From: Chloroflexota bacterium
GTDB lineage: Bacteria; Chloroflexota; Limnocylindria; Limnocylindrales; CSP1-4
NCBI GenBank assembly: GCA_005882635.1
Contig: VBFG01000005.1
Location: 1 to 36,570 of the forward strand
Direction of reading: 5' to 3'
DNA length: 36,570 nt
This document shows, in pieces, positions 1 through 7,806 of this stretch (its first letter is position 1; the number at the start of each line of letters is the position of its first letter). A program made the position numbers and the translations under genes. A model generated the notes under the pieces. The model was not told the origin of the DNA. It worked only from the letters and a program-made list of their open reading frames with translations, and made no database searches.

Positions 1-79
1 ACCGGGCGAGGAGCGCCGCGACGGTTGCTTCCGCATCGCTGGATCCGCCAGCGACGGGCTCCATAGGGGTCGTGGTCAT
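1..79 (-). CDS. Partial gene, probable rhamnulose-1-phosphate aldolase / lactaldehyde dehydrogenase (N-terminus only)
   Basis: An ATG at 79 overlaps the rhaI stop codon as ATGA, and the frame stays open to the window edge, giving 26 complete codons. The visible peptide ends in an Ala-rich helix (ATVAALLAR). This resembles the start of the two-domain rhamnulose-1-phosphate aldolase/short-chain dehydrogenase (RhaEW type), which often follows rhaI in operons of this kind. The identity rests mainly on position: directly downstream of and translationally coupled to rhaI, in a rhamnose locus that otherwise shows no aldolase. A rhamnulokinase is the main alternative. The peptide alone is too short to decide. 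Confidence 0.5.
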   Translation of the reverse strand, partial: MTTTPMEPVAGGSSDAEATVAALLAR

Positions 80-1242
80 GCGCCCCATCCAGCCTGCTGG
101 CCGCCGACACGCTGGGCGGTGATCTGCTCGAAGTAGCCGGAACGGGCGTAGGCCGCGACGGGATCGGGGTCAAGACCCATGATCATCCGCACCTCGGCGA
201 GGATCGGCCGCACGTCGGTGTTGTATGCGTCCATCAGGATGGCGTTCGCGTCGAGCACGTCACCGGCCGCCTGAGCGGACGCGAGCGCCTCTCGATCCAC
301 AAGCAGCGCCTTGGCCGTTGCCTCCTGGACGTTCATCACGGACCGGATCTGGCCGGGGATCTTCGGCTCGATGTTGTGGCACTGGTCCAGCATGAACGCG
401 ACCCCGGATTCGGCGCTCAGAGCTCCCGCGCTGACGACCTCGACCATGATCCGGAAGAGCTGGAACGGGTCGGCCGAGCCGACCATGAGGTCGTCGTCCG
501 CGTAGAAGCGAGAGTTGAAGTCGAAGCCGCCGAGGCGGCCGAGGCGGAGGAGCGAGGCGACGATGAACTCGATGTTCGTGCCGGGCGCGTGGTGGCCGGT
601 GTCGACGACGACCACCGCTTTCGGCCCTGCGGCCAGGCACTGGACGTAGGCCGTGCCCCAATCCGGGACGTCCATCGTGTAGAAGGCCGGCTCGAACAGC
701 TTGTATTCCACGAGCATCCGCTGGTTCGGCCCGAGGCGTGCGTGGACGGCGGCGAGTGCCTCTGCCAGACGGTCCTGGCGCGCCCGGATGTCGTCCTGGC
801 CCGGGTAGTTCGTGCCGTCGGCGAACCACAGCTTGAGGTCGCGTGACCCGGTCGCATCCATGATGTCGATGCACGCGAGCAGGTGGTCGAGCGCCTTGCG
901 CCGGATGCGCGGGTCCGGATGGCAGACACTGCCCAGCATGTAGTCGTCGTCCTGGAACACATTCGAGTTGATCGTCCCGAGACGGACGCCCAGATCGTCG
1001 GCGTGGCGGGCAAGAGCGGCGTAGTCGTCGACGCGGTCCCACGGGATGTGGAGGGCCACGCTCGGCGCAACGCCCGTGTAGCGATGGACCTCGGCGGCGT
1101 CCGCGATCTTCTCCTGCGGCGTTCGCGGCACGCCCTGTTGCGCGAAGACCTTGAAGCGCGTCCCGGAGTTGCCGAACGCCCACGACGGCAGCTCGATCTG
1201 CTGGGCAGAGAGGGCCGCAACGACGGTCGGTTTGGTGGTCAC
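76..1242 (-). CDS. rhaI: L-rhamnose isomerase (RhaI type)
   Basis: Converts L-rhamnose to L-rhamnulose in the cytoplasm, the first catabolic step. The 388-residue TIM barrel belongs to the RhaI family (Pseudomonas stutzeri type) rather than E. coli RhaA. Likely metal and substrate residues are visible: E179 in MLVEYKLFEP, D214 in VVVDTGHHAPG, D241 in FDFNSRFYADDD, the D249-D251 run, and D286 in MLDQCHNIEPKIPGQ. I chose the GTG at 1242 because GGAGG lies 6 nt upstream. An in-frame ATG at 1299 would add 19 Arg-rich residues with no ribosome site. It is divergent from the regulator and transporter operon, and the next gene overlaps its stop by 4 nt. Confidence is high for the family; rhamnose specificity is supported by the mutarotase gene at 7294. 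Confidence 0.93.
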   Translation of the reverse strand: MTTKPTVVAALSAQQIELPSWAFGNSGTRFKVFAQQGVPRTPQEKIADAAEVHRYTGVAPSVALHIPWDRVDDYAALARHADDLGVRLGTINSNVFQDDDYMLGSVCHPDPRIRRKALDHLLACIDIMDATGSRDLKLWFADGTNYPGQDDIRARQDRLAEALAAVHARLGPNQRMLVEYKLFEPAFYTMDVPDWGTAYVQCLAAGPKAVVVVDTGHHAPGTNIEFIVASLLRLGRLGGFDFNSRFYADDDLMVGSADPFQLFRIMVEVVSAGALSAESGVAFMLDQCHNIEPKIPGQIRSVMNVQEATAKALLVDREALASAQAAGDVLDANAILMDAYNTDVRPILAEVRMIMGLDPDPVAAYARSGYFEQITAQRVGGQQAGWGA

Positions 1243-1601
1243 GTTTGCCTCCGTCGCGCTCTCACGGGCGCGATCTCGACGATGTTGCCTTTCGCGCAAT
1301 CAAGCGGAGCCATCGATGTTGCTCGCTCCCAACCCGGCGCCGTCACCGGTCCGGAGGAGAGGGCCTGTGGCCCGCGCCGGGGTCGGAAGCGAGTTGCCAG
1401 GAGGCGCCGTGGCCGCTCCGGAGGAGACCGGACCGGACGTCGCCATTGGCCATGCGGACAGGCTGACACAGATTTCGATTGATTGCAATTCCTTTCTTGA
1501 CATTCCAATTGCTGTGCGACTAGTGTGCCGTCAGCAACCAATCGAAACCCTGATCGGTGCGCCGGATCCTCCGCCGATTGCCGTCCCACCAAGGAGCGCC
1601 A
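1243..1601. promoter_or_regulatory. Divergent control region between rhaI and the rhamnose transport operon
   Basis: This 359-bp gap separates the two divergent rhamnose transcription units. The part from 1243 to about 1465 is GC-rich and holds only the rhaI ribosome site (GGAGG ending at 1249) and two copies of CCGGAGGAGA (1351-1360, 1418-1427) with no evident role. The part from about 1470 to 1550 is markedly richer in A and T than its surroundings. It carries the plus-strand promoter and inverted repeats listed separately. I could not identify a convincing -35/-10 pair for rhaI. A 67-codon minus-strand frame (1300-1503) lies here but lacks a ribosome site and looks fortuitous. Confidence 0.7.
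1473..1547 (+). promoter_or_regulatory. Sigma70-like promoter inside a long inverted repeat, probable DeoR-type operator
   Basis: A perfect -35 TTGACA (1497-1502) and a -10 TAGTGT (1521-1526) are 18 nt apart and point at the regulator gene. They are framed by TTTCGATTGATTG (1473-1485) and CAACCAATCGAAA (1535-1547), which are inverted copies matching at 12 of 13 positions. Their centres are 62 bp apart, about six helical turns. A second inverted pair, GCAATT (1485-1490) and AATTGC (1507-1512), brackets the -35 box. TTTCG-type half-sites are typical of DeoR-family repressors, so autoregulation and control of the divergent rhaI by looping is a reasonable inference. Binding is not shown. Confidence 0.65.
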
Positions 1602-2468
1602 GTGCCCGGTTCCGCGAACGGCTCGCCGGATGACGTGTTCGCCCCTGAACGCCAGGAGCGCATCGCACGCCTGGTCGAGGAGTACGGTCGCGCCCGAGTG
1701 GCGGACCTGGCGAGTCGCTTCGGAGTCTCCTCGGTCACCATCCGGAAGGACCTCGTGGCGCTCGAGACGGCGCATCGGCTGGTCCGGGCCCATGGCGGCG
1801 CGATCGCGATCGATCGCAGCCGGCCGGAGCTGTCGTTCGATATCCGGGAACGCTTGCAGGCCGAGGAGAAGAGCCGGATCGGCGCCGCCGCCGCGGCCCT
1901 CGTCCAGGACGGCGAGAGCATCGTCATGGATGCCAGCACGACCGCCCTTTCGGTCGCGCGCCAGCTGAAGACGCGCGGCGGCTGGAGCCAGCTCACGATC
2001 ATCACGAACGGGCTGCGACTGGCGGGCGAGCTGGCGGGCCATCCGGGGATCGTCGTCTTGATGCTGGGCGGGCGCGTGCGCTGGGAGGCCCTGTCGGTCG
2101 TCGGTCAGCTCGGGAACGGGCTCTTCGACCGGATCAACGTCCAGAAAGCGTTCCTGGGCGCGGCCGGCTTCACGGTCGAGTCCGGGCTCGCCGACGCGAC
2201 CGACGAGGAAGCCCAGATCAAGCGTTCGATGGTCGGGGCCGCCCGCGAGATCATCGCGATCGTCGACCACACGAAATGGGAACGGGCGGCGTTCGCGACG
2301 TTCTGCTCGACCGATGAGATCGACATCGTCCTGACCGACGCCGGCGCGCCGCCCGCCATGGTGGCCGCCCTGGGGAGCCGGAACATCGACGTCCGACTGG
2401 TCGACGGCACCCCGGCCGACGCGCCGTGGCCGGCCGACTCGACGACCGCCAGGCAATCCGGACGATGA
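1602..2468 (+). CDS. rhaR: DeoR-family transcriptional regulator of the rhamnose locus
   Basis: A 288-residue DeoR-type sugar-phosphate-responsive repressor. The N-terminal winged helix is clear (RVADLASRFGVSSVTIRKDL, then the LVRAHGGA wing). The C-terminal DeoR sensor domain has the usual MDASTTALSVARQL, TIITNGLRLA, LGGRVR and FLGAAGF elements, which form the phosphosugar pocket in this family. I chose GTG 1602 because AAGGAG lies 5 nt upstream; a frame start at 1557 has no ribosome site. The stop overlaps the ATPase start as ATGA, so it leads the transport operon. The ligand is inferred to be rhamnulose or rhamnulose-1-phosphate from context. It should bind the inverted repeats at 1473-1547. 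Confidence 0.9.
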   Translation: MPGSANGSPDDVFAPERQERIARLVEEYGRARVADLASRFGVSSVTIRKDLVALETAHRLVRAHGGAIAIDRSRPELSFDIRERLQAEEKSRIGAAAAALVQDGESIVMDASTTALSVARQLKTRGGWSQLTIITNGLRLAGELAGHPGIVVLMLGGRVRWEALSVVGQLGNGLFDRINVQKAFLGAAGFTVESGLADATDEEAQIKRSMVGAAREIIAIVDHTKWERAAFATFCSTDEIDIVLTDAGAPPAMVAALGSRNIDVRLVDGTPADAPWPADSTTARQSGR

Positions 2469-4027
2469 CCGACGGGGTCGCCGACCTGGCGACGATGCCC
2501 ACCCTCCGCGCAGACCTCCGGGGAATCTCGAAGCGATTCGGCGCGACCCAGGCCCTCGACGACGTGTCGCTGACATTGGTGCCCGGCGAGATCCATGGCC
2601 TGGTCGGCGAGAACGGAGCCGGCAAAAGCACGCTGGTCAAGATCCTCGCCGGGATCCACCAGCCGGACAATGGGACGATCGCCCTCGATGGCGAGCCGGT
2701 CGAGATCGCCGGTCCGGCGCAGGCCCGTGCTCTCGGCATCGCGGTCGTCCACCAGGAGCCCCGCCTGTTCCCGGATCTCACGGTCGCCGAGAACGTGTTC
2801 ATCGGGCACGCCCCGTCCGGGCGCCTCGGCACGATCGACTGGAGCGCGACGCGGCGTTCGGCGGCGAGGCTCTTCGACCAGCTCGACGTCCAGTTCGACG
2901 TCGGCGCGCCCGTTCGTGGCCTGTCGATGGCAGACCAGCAGCTGATCGAGATCGCAAAATCGTTGTCGGTCGACGCTCGGGTCCTGATCCTCGACGAGCC
3001 GACGGCGTCCCTCTCGGCCCACGAGGTCGAGCGCCTCTTTGCCATCGTGCGACGTCTCCGAGACCGCGGCGTCGCCGTGCTCTTCGTGAGCCATCGCCTC
3101 GACGAGGTCTTCGCCCTGTGCGACCGGGCGACGGTCTTCCGAGACGGCCGCCACGTCGTCACCACATCGACCGGCGAGCTCACCACTGCAGACCTCGTCC
3201 GGCACATGGTCGGCCGGGCGGTCTCGCTCTTTCCGAAGGTCGAGACGCCGATCGGCGAGCTCCTCCTCGAGGTCGAGGGGCTGACGCGGGCCGGCGAGTT
3301 CCGCGACATCAGCTTCTCGGTTCGACGAGGCGAGATCGTCGGCCTGGCCGGGCTCGTCGGCGCGGGCCGCACGGAGGTCGCCCGCGTCCTCTTCGGGATC
3401 GATCGGCGGGACGGAGGCGAGATCCGGCTCGGCGGACATGCCGTCAGCTTCGCGACCCCGTCGGAGGCCATGGATGCGGGGATCGCCTACCTGCCGGAGG
3501 ACCGCCATCAGGAAGGCCTGGTGCTGGACTTCTCGATCGCCCAGAACGTCACCCTGCCGATCTTGCCCCGTCTCTTCCCACGCCTCCTGGTCCGGGCATC
3601 GACGGAGCGCCGCGTCGCCGACGAGTACACGAGGCAGTTCGACGTCCGGATGACCGGCGTCGACCAGATCGTCGGCGCGCTCTCGGGCGGCAACCAGCAG
3701 AAGGTCGTGCTGGCCAAGTGGCTCGCCTCGAAGCCACGGGTCCTGATCCTCGACGAGCCGACGCGCGGCATCGATATCGGTGCCAAGGTCGAGGTCCACC
3801 GGATCATCTCCGAGCTCGCGGCGTCCGGCCTCGGGATCGTCCTGATCTCGAGCGACCTACCGGAGGTCCTCGCGATGTCCGACCGGATCCTCGTCCTGCA
3901 CGAGGGCCGGCTCACCGCGGAGATCCCGCGCGCGCGAGCGACCGAAGAACGGGTGATGTTCGCTGCGACCGGCAATCTCGAGCCGGTGGCGGCCGGCGAC
4001 CAGACCAGCGGCGCGGCCGATGTCTGA
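2465..4027 (+). CDS. rhaT: Sugar ABC transporter ATP-binding protein, two NBDs (RhaT/RbsA type)
   Basis: Energises rhamnose import. The 520-residue protein has two fused nucleotide-binding domains, as in RbsA/MglA/RhaT. The N domain has Walker A GENGAGKST and Walker B ILDEPTASLS. The C domain has a degenerate Walker A (GLVGAGRTE), signature LSGGNQQKV and Walker B ILDEPTRGIDIGAK. A degenerate second Walker A is usual in this CUT2 family. The ATG at 2465 overlaps the regulator stop by 4 nt; ATG 2495 is the alternative. The 3' end overlaps the first permease by 8 nt. The symbol follows the rhizobial rhamnose system, where RhaT is the ATPase, not the E. coli permease of the same name. Confidence 0.92.
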   Translation: MTDGVADLATMPTLRADLRGISKRFGATQALDDVSLTLVPGEIHGLVGENGAGKSTLVKILAGIHQPDNGTIALDGEPVEIAGPAQARALGIAVVHQEPRLFPDLTVAENVFIGHAPSGRLGTIDWSATRRSAARLFDQLDVQFDVGAPVRGLSMADQQLIEIAKSLSVDARVLILDEPTASLSAHEVERLFAIVRRLRDRGVAVLFVSHRLDEVFALCDRATVFRDGRHVVTTSTGELTTADLVRHMVGRAVSLFPKVETPIGELLLEVEGLTRAGEFRDISFSVRRGEIVGLAGLVGAGRTEVARVLFGIDRRDGGEIRLGGHAVSFATPSEAMDAGIAYLPEDRHQEGLVLDFSIAQNVTLPILPRLFPRLLVRASTERRVADEYTRQFDVRMTGVDQIVGALSGGNQQKVVLAKWLASKPRVLILDEPTRGIDIGAKVEVHRIISELAASGLGIVLISSDLPEVLAMSDRILVLHEGRLTAEIPRARATEERVMFAATGNLEPVAAGDQTSGAADV

Positions 4028-5048
4028 CAGCGGCGCCGCCGTGGCCACGTTGTCCGTCCGGTCTCGCGGCCAGTGGCTCGCCGTCGTGGCGCGTCAGCGC
4101 GAACTCAGCCTCGTCGCGATCATGATCGTCCTCGGCGGCCTCGTCACGCTGACGGCGCCGCAGTTCCTGACCGTCTCGAACCTCAGCCAGGTCGCCGTCC
4201 TCGCGGCCCTCATCGCGGTCGCCGCAGTGGGCGAAGCCCTCGTCGTCATCACGCGCAACGTCGACCTGTCCGTCGAGGCGACGATGGGCCTCGTCGCATA
4301 CTGCGTCGCCAGCCTCCTCGAGCGGCATGCGCTCGGCACGACGGGCGCCATCGCGTTCGGGCTCGGACTCGGGCTCGTCCTCGGCATGGTCAATGGCATC
4401 GTCGTCACCGTGTTCCGGGTGCCGGCGATCGTGGCGACGCTCGGGACGTTGAGCATCTTCCGCGGCATCGACTACCTGGTCGCCGGGAGTCACCAGGTCC
4501 CGCTGGCGAGCCTGCCGGACGGCTTCACCAATCCGGCTCGGGACTCCGTCCTGGGGATCCCCATCTTCGTCCTCGTCGCCTTGGGCATCGTGGTCATCGG
4601 GAGCGCCGTCCTTCGCTCCACCCGGTTCGGGCGGCAGCTCTACGCCGTCGGCAGCAACCCGGAGGCCGCGGCGATCCTCGGGATCCCTTCCCGGCTCGTC
4701 GTTTTCACCGCGTTCTCGGTATGCGGCTTGCTCGCCGGGGTGGCCGGGGTCCTCTACGTCATGGAGTTCGGGACGATCAACGGGACGTCCGCGACCGGTC
4801 TCGTCCTCGCCGTCGTCGCCGCCGTCGTCGTGGGTGGCGTCAACATCTTCGGCGGCTCCGGAACGCTCGTCGGGGCGGCGCTCGGCGCCCTCTTCCTCGG
4901 CTTCATCGCGAATGCGCTGATCCTCGTCGGCTTGTCCCAGTTCTGGCTCCAGGCGATCTACGGGCTGGTGATCCTGCTCGCCGTGAGCGCCGACGCGATC
5001 ATCGTCCGGCGCATCCAGCGAGCGACCGCAGCGCGGCGCGTTCGGTGA
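4020..5048 (+). CDS. rhaP: Rhamnose ABC transporter permease 1
   Basis: A 342-residue polytopic inner-membrane protein of the CUT2/RbsC permease family. It has 8-10 hydrophobic segments and hallmark stretches such as TRNVDLSVEATMG, VFRVPAIVATLGTLSIFRGIDYL, GSNPEAAAILGIP and GGVNIFGGSGTLVGAALGA. It starts at ATG 4020, overlapping the ATPase stop by 8 nt, and ends in a GTGA overlap with the second permease, so the subunits are translationally coupled. It is expected to form a heterodimer with the product of 5045-6112 as the translocation channel. Family certain; substrate from operon context. Confidence 0.9.
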   Translation: MSDSGAAVATLSVRSRGQWLAVVARQRELSLVAIMIVLGGLVTLTAPQFLTVSNLSQVAVLAALIAVAAVGEALVVITRNVDLSVEATMGLVAYCVASLLERHALGTTGAIAFGLGLGLVLGMVNGIVVTVFRVPAIVATLGTLSIFRGIDYLVAGSHQVPLASLPDGFTNPARDSVLGIPIFVLVALGIVVIGSAVLRSTRFGRQLYAVGSNPEAAAILGIPSRLVVFTAFSVCGLLAGVAGVLYVMEFGTINGTSATGLVLAVVAAVVVGGVNIFGGSGTLVGAALGALFLGFIANALILVGLSQFWLQAIYGLVILLAVSADAIIVRRIQRATAARRVR

Positions 5049-6112
5049 GCGACGTCGTGCACGGCCCCAGCGTGGCCGGCGCCCGATCCGGGCGATCGTG
5101 GCTCGGCGTCCTCGCGCGGTGGGAGACGTTGCTGGTCGTCGCCATCGCCGGGCTGGTCGTCCTCGGGACGCTGCTGTCGCCTTTCTTCCTGACGCCGGGC
5201 AACTTCTCGAACCTGATCGCGGCCCTCATGGAGGTCGCGATCATGGCCCTGCCGATGACGCTGATCATCGTCGCCGGCGAGATCGACCTGTCCGTCGAGT
5301 CGATGGCCGGCCTGGCCAGCTCCCTGATCGGTTTCCTGTGGGCCGCGGGCGTACCGCTGACCGCGGCTATTCCGCTCGTCCTGGTCGTCGGCGCTCTCGG
5401 TGGCCTCCTGAACGGCCTGCTCGTCGCGCGCGGGCGGCTCCCGTCCCTCGTCGTGACCCTCGGCACGCTGGCCCTATTTCGCGGTCTTGCCCTGATCGTC
5501 CTCGGGCCGCGCGGCGTCAGCAACTTCCCGCCGGAGTTCACGGCTCTCGGCTTCGGTTACGTGCCGGGGACGCTGATCCCGTGGCCCTTCGTGATCTTCC
5601 TGAGCCTGGCCCTCGTCCTCGGCGTCGTCCTGCATCGGACCTGGATCGGCCGCCAGATCTACGCGATCGGCAGGAACACCGGCGCGGCTCGCTACTCCGG
5701 CGTTCGCGTGATCCGGATCCGGACGGCCCTCTTCGTCCTGTCGGGGCTGATCGCCGCGCTCGCCGGGATCATCCTGACGTCACGTCTGTCCAGCGCGCGA
5801 GCCGACGCCGGCGCCGGCATGACGCTCACCGTCGTGACCGTCGTCCTGCTCGGCGGCGTCAACATCTTCGGCGGCTCGGGCACGATCCCGGGCGTCGCAC
5901 TGGCGGTCATCGCCGTCGCGGTCATGCAGAACGCGCTGCGTCTCGCGAGCGTGACGGTCGAGGTCCAGAGCATAGCCCTCGGGTTGCTCCTGATCCTCTC
6001 GGTCGTCATCCCCAACTTCGCTCACCAGGCCAAGTCGGCCATCGATCGAGTCCGTGGAGGACGGCCTCCGCCGGCCGACTCGGTTCGCCGTGGTGAGGCA
6101 ACCACAGGATAG
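5045..6112 (+). CDS. rhaQ: Rhamnose ABC transporter permease 2
   Basis: Second CUT2 permease, 355 residues, paralogous to the preceding gene: AGEIDLSVESMAG, GRLPSLVVTLGTLALFRGLALI, GRNTGAARYSGV and GGVNIFGGSGTIPGVALAV match the same positions. The GTG start at 5045 lies within GTGA, sharing 4 nt with the previous stop. The open frame extends far upstream to about 4073 but overlaps rhaP completely there and reads as Arg/Pro-rich nonsense, so that part is rejected. The C-terminus carries a short charged tail (RGGRPPPADSVRRGEATTG). The stop lies 11 nt before the TTG start of the binding protein and overlaps its ribosome site. Confidence 0.9.
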   Translation: MSDVVHGPSVAGARSGRSWLGVLARWETLLVVAIAGLVVLGTLLSPFFLTPGNFSNLIAALMEVAIMALPMTLIIVAGEIDLSVESMAGLASSLIGFLWAAGVPLTAAIPLVLVVGALGGLLNGLLVARGRLPSLVVTLGTLALFRGLALIVLGPRGVSNFPPEFTALGFGYVPGTLIPWPFVIFLSLALVLGVVLHRTWIGRQIYAIGRNTGAARYSGVRVIRIRTALFVLSGLIAALAGIILTSRLSSARADAGAGMTLTVVTVVLLGGVNIFGGSGTIPGVALAVIAVAVMQNALRLASVTVEVQSIALGLLLILSVVIPNFAHQAKSAIDRVRGGRPPPADSVRRGEATTG

Positions 6113-6123
6113 GAGGACCAATC

Positions 6124-7218
6124 TTGAAGCTCAGATCGGCCGGGCGAACCATCGCCCTGGCGACGGCCACCGTCATGTTGTTTGCCGCCTGCACCGGTGG
6201 CGGCGCCACCCAGGCACCCGGGGGTTCCACGGCGGCATCGACCGCGCCAGGTGGCTCTACTGCCGCTGGCGGCTCCGCAGCCGCCGCCGGCCCCATCACC
6301 GTCGGCTACCTGCCGAAGGACATCGTCAACCAATACTTCGCCGCCGCCAAGACCGGCATCGACAAGGGTGCCGCCGAGACCGGCAGCAAGATCATCCAGG
6401 TCGGGCCGAACGAGCCCAAGGCGGACCTCCAGGTCCCCTTCATCAAGGACCTGACGACCCAGAAGGTCAACGCGATCATCATCTCGGCCGACGGCAAGGA
6501 TGAGGTCGCCCCGGACCTGAAGGCCGCGATGGCCGCCGGCATCAAGGTTGTCGGCTTCGACTCGAGCCCGGCCGTCGGCGCGTACAACGTCTTCGTCAAC
6601 CAGGTCGACTTCAGCGGCGTCGGCGTGAACCTCGCCGACTGGGCGTGCGAGCTCGCTCCGAACTGCACGGGCGACATCGCGATCCTGTCGGCGGCCGCCA
6701 CGGCGACCAACCAGAACGCCTGGATCGACCTGATGAAGACGACGCTGGCCGGGGACAAGTACAAGGGCCTGAAGCTCGTCGATACCGTCTACGGCGACGA
6801 CAAGCCCGACGTCAGCACGACCCAGGCTCAGGGACTCCTCACCAAGTACCCGAACCTCAAGGTCATCGTAGCGCCGACCACGGTCGGCATCCTCGCCGCC
6901 GCCCAGGTCGTGAGCCAGGCCGGCAAGGCGGCCAGCGTCAAGGTGACGGGTCTCGGCTTCCCGAACGACATGAAGAAGTTCGTCAAGGATGGCACCTCAC
7001 CGGTCTTCGGCCTGTGGAGCGTCCCGGACCTTGGCTATCTCTCGTACCAGGTCGCCGCCAAGCTCGTCAGCGGCGAAATCACCGGCAAGGAAGGCGAGAC
7101 CTTCACGGTCAAGGGCTTGAACAAGGACCAGCCGTACACGATCGGCAAGGACAGCATCGTGATCCTCGGCCCGGCCTTCCGGTTCGACTCGACCAACGTC
7201 GACCAGTTCAACTTCTAG
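6124..7218 (+). CDS. rhaS: Rhamnose ABC transporter substrate-binding lipoprotein
   Basis: A 364-residue periplasmic-binding-fold protein (Peripla_BP_4 type, as RbsB/RhaS). It has an N-terminal lipoprotein signal (MKLRSAGRTIALATATVMLF) followed by lipobox FAAC, then a Gly/Ser/Ala/Thr-rich tether to about residue 58. The mature domain begins at ITVGYLPKDIVNQYF and shows KVNAIIISADGKDEV, KVVGFDSSP and KVTGLGFPNDM. The start is TTG 6124, fixed by AGGAGG at 6111-6116 with 7-nt spacing; no ATG fits. This is the usual most-expressed subunit of such operons, consistent with the stem-loop just after its stop. It delivers L-rhamnose to the two permeases. Confidence 0.9.
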   Translation: MKLRSAGRTIALATATVMLFAACTGGGATQAPGGSTAASTAPGGSTAAGGSAAAAGPITVGYLPKDIVNQYFAAAKTGIDKGAAETGSKIIQVGPNEPKADLQVPFIKDLTTQKVNAIIISADGKDEVAPDLKAAMAAGIKVVGFDSSPAVGAYNVFVNQVDFSGVGVNLADWACELAPNCTGDIAILSAAATATNQNAWIDLMKTTLAGDKYKGLKLVDTVYGDDKPDVSTTQAQGLLTKYPNLKVIVAPTTVGILAAAQVVSQAGKAASVKVTGLGFPNDMKKFVKDGTSPVFGLWSVPDLGYLSYQVAAKLVSGEITGKEGETFTVKGLNKDQPYTIGKDSIVILGPAFRFDSTNVDQFNF

Positions 7219-7241
7219 CGTCTCGTGCGCTAGTCGCAGAT

Positions 7242-7274
7242 CGGCGCCCCGGAGGCCTCGCCTTCGGGGCGCCG
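7242..7274 (+). terminator. Stem-loop between rhaS and rhaM
   Basis: A perfect 10-bp stem, CGGCGCCCCG (7242-7251) with CGGGGCGCCG (7265-7274), and a 13-nt loop. It sits 23 nt after the rhaS stop and 19 nt before rhaM. No T-run follows and the rhaM ribosome site lies immediately downstream. It is therefore more likely a 3'-end stabiliser or partial terminator lowering rhaM expression than a full terminator. Confidence 0.6.
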
Positions 7275-7293
7275 TCGATTCAAAGGAGGCGCG

Positions 7294-7608
7294 ATGGACC
7301 GCGTGGGCTTCAGGATGCGACTGCTGCCCGGCCAGGCGGCCGAGTATCGGCGCCGGCACGCCGCCGTCTGGCCCGAGATGCTGGACGCCCTCCGTGCGGC
7401 CGGCGCCCGTAAGTACTCGATCTTCCTCGGCGGCTATGACCTGTTCGGCTATCTCGAGGTGGAGGACTTCGCACGTTTCCGGGAGCGAATGGCAGCGGCG
7501 GAGGTCAACGACCGCTGGCAGGCCGGGATGACTGCGCTGATCGACCCGCTGACCGACCCGGAGACGGGCTTCCATCGACGTCTCGAGGAAGTGTTCCATC
7601 TCGAATGA
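7294..7608 (+). CDS. rhaM: L-rhamnose mutarotase
   Basis: Interconverts the alpha and beta anomers of L-rhamnose so that the isomerase receives its preferred form. The 104-residue length is normal for RhaM. Catalytic His22 sits in RRRHAAVWPEML, and the family motifs KYSIFLGG, LFGYLEVED and the W/M pair in DRWQAGM are present. The start at ATG 7294 is preceded by AAAGGAGG. It is the last gene of the plus-strand operon and is the best evidence that the transporter and isomerase act on rhamnose. It is named RhaU in rhizobia. Confidence 0.95.
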   Translation: MDRVGFRMRLLPGQAAEYRRRHAAVWPEMLDALRAAGARKYSIFLGGYDLFGYLEVEDFARFRERMAAAEVNDRWQAGMTALIDPLTDPETGFHRRLEEVFHLE

Positions 7609-7726
7609 ACGCTCCCGCCGTCAGTGAGAGGCTTCACCCACAGGCGGTCGAAAGGCTGACGAGCCTTGCGCGACCAGCGGCCCGAGGTCGGCCCCGGTGG
7701 ACTCCACGGTAACGCATAAGGCACGC

Positions 7727-7764
7727 GCGGAGTGGGCCGGATCCCCACATATGGACCACTCCGC
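7727..7764. terminator. Bidirectional hairpin between convergent rhaM and response regulator
   Basis: GCGGAGTGG (7727-7735) pairs perfectly with CCACTCCGC (7756-7764) around a 20-nt loop. It lies in the 198-bp gap (7609-7806) between convergent genes and could end both transcripts, although neither side has a T-run. I see no gene, tRNA or further structure in the rest of this gap. Confidence 0.5.
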
Positions 7765-7806
7765 AGCGAGTGCCTGAACCAAGTTTGGTGCGTCCCACGA
7801 CCGAGG

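Noticed and set aside
1346-1430. Two copies of CCGGAGGAGA and partial inverted CCGGTCC/GGACCGG
   Set aside because: They resemble ordinary GC-rich and Shine-Dalgarno-like sequence, point away from any start codon on the plus strand, and no consistent structure could be drawn.
1300-1503. A 67-codon minus-strand frame in the divergent rhamnose control region
   Set aside because: No ribosome site, no recognisable composition or motif, and it overlaps the promoter and operator elements.
4073-5044. Upstream extension of the second permease frame across rhaP
   Set aside because: The translated part before 5045 is low-complexity Arg/Pro sequence fully overlapping rhaP. The GTGA junction at 5045 gives a normal permease start.
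7609-7806. Possible tRNA or small RNA in the gap after rhaM
   Set aside because: The only structure is a 9-bp hairpin with a 20-nt loop. There is no cloverleaf, T-loop or A-box pattern.
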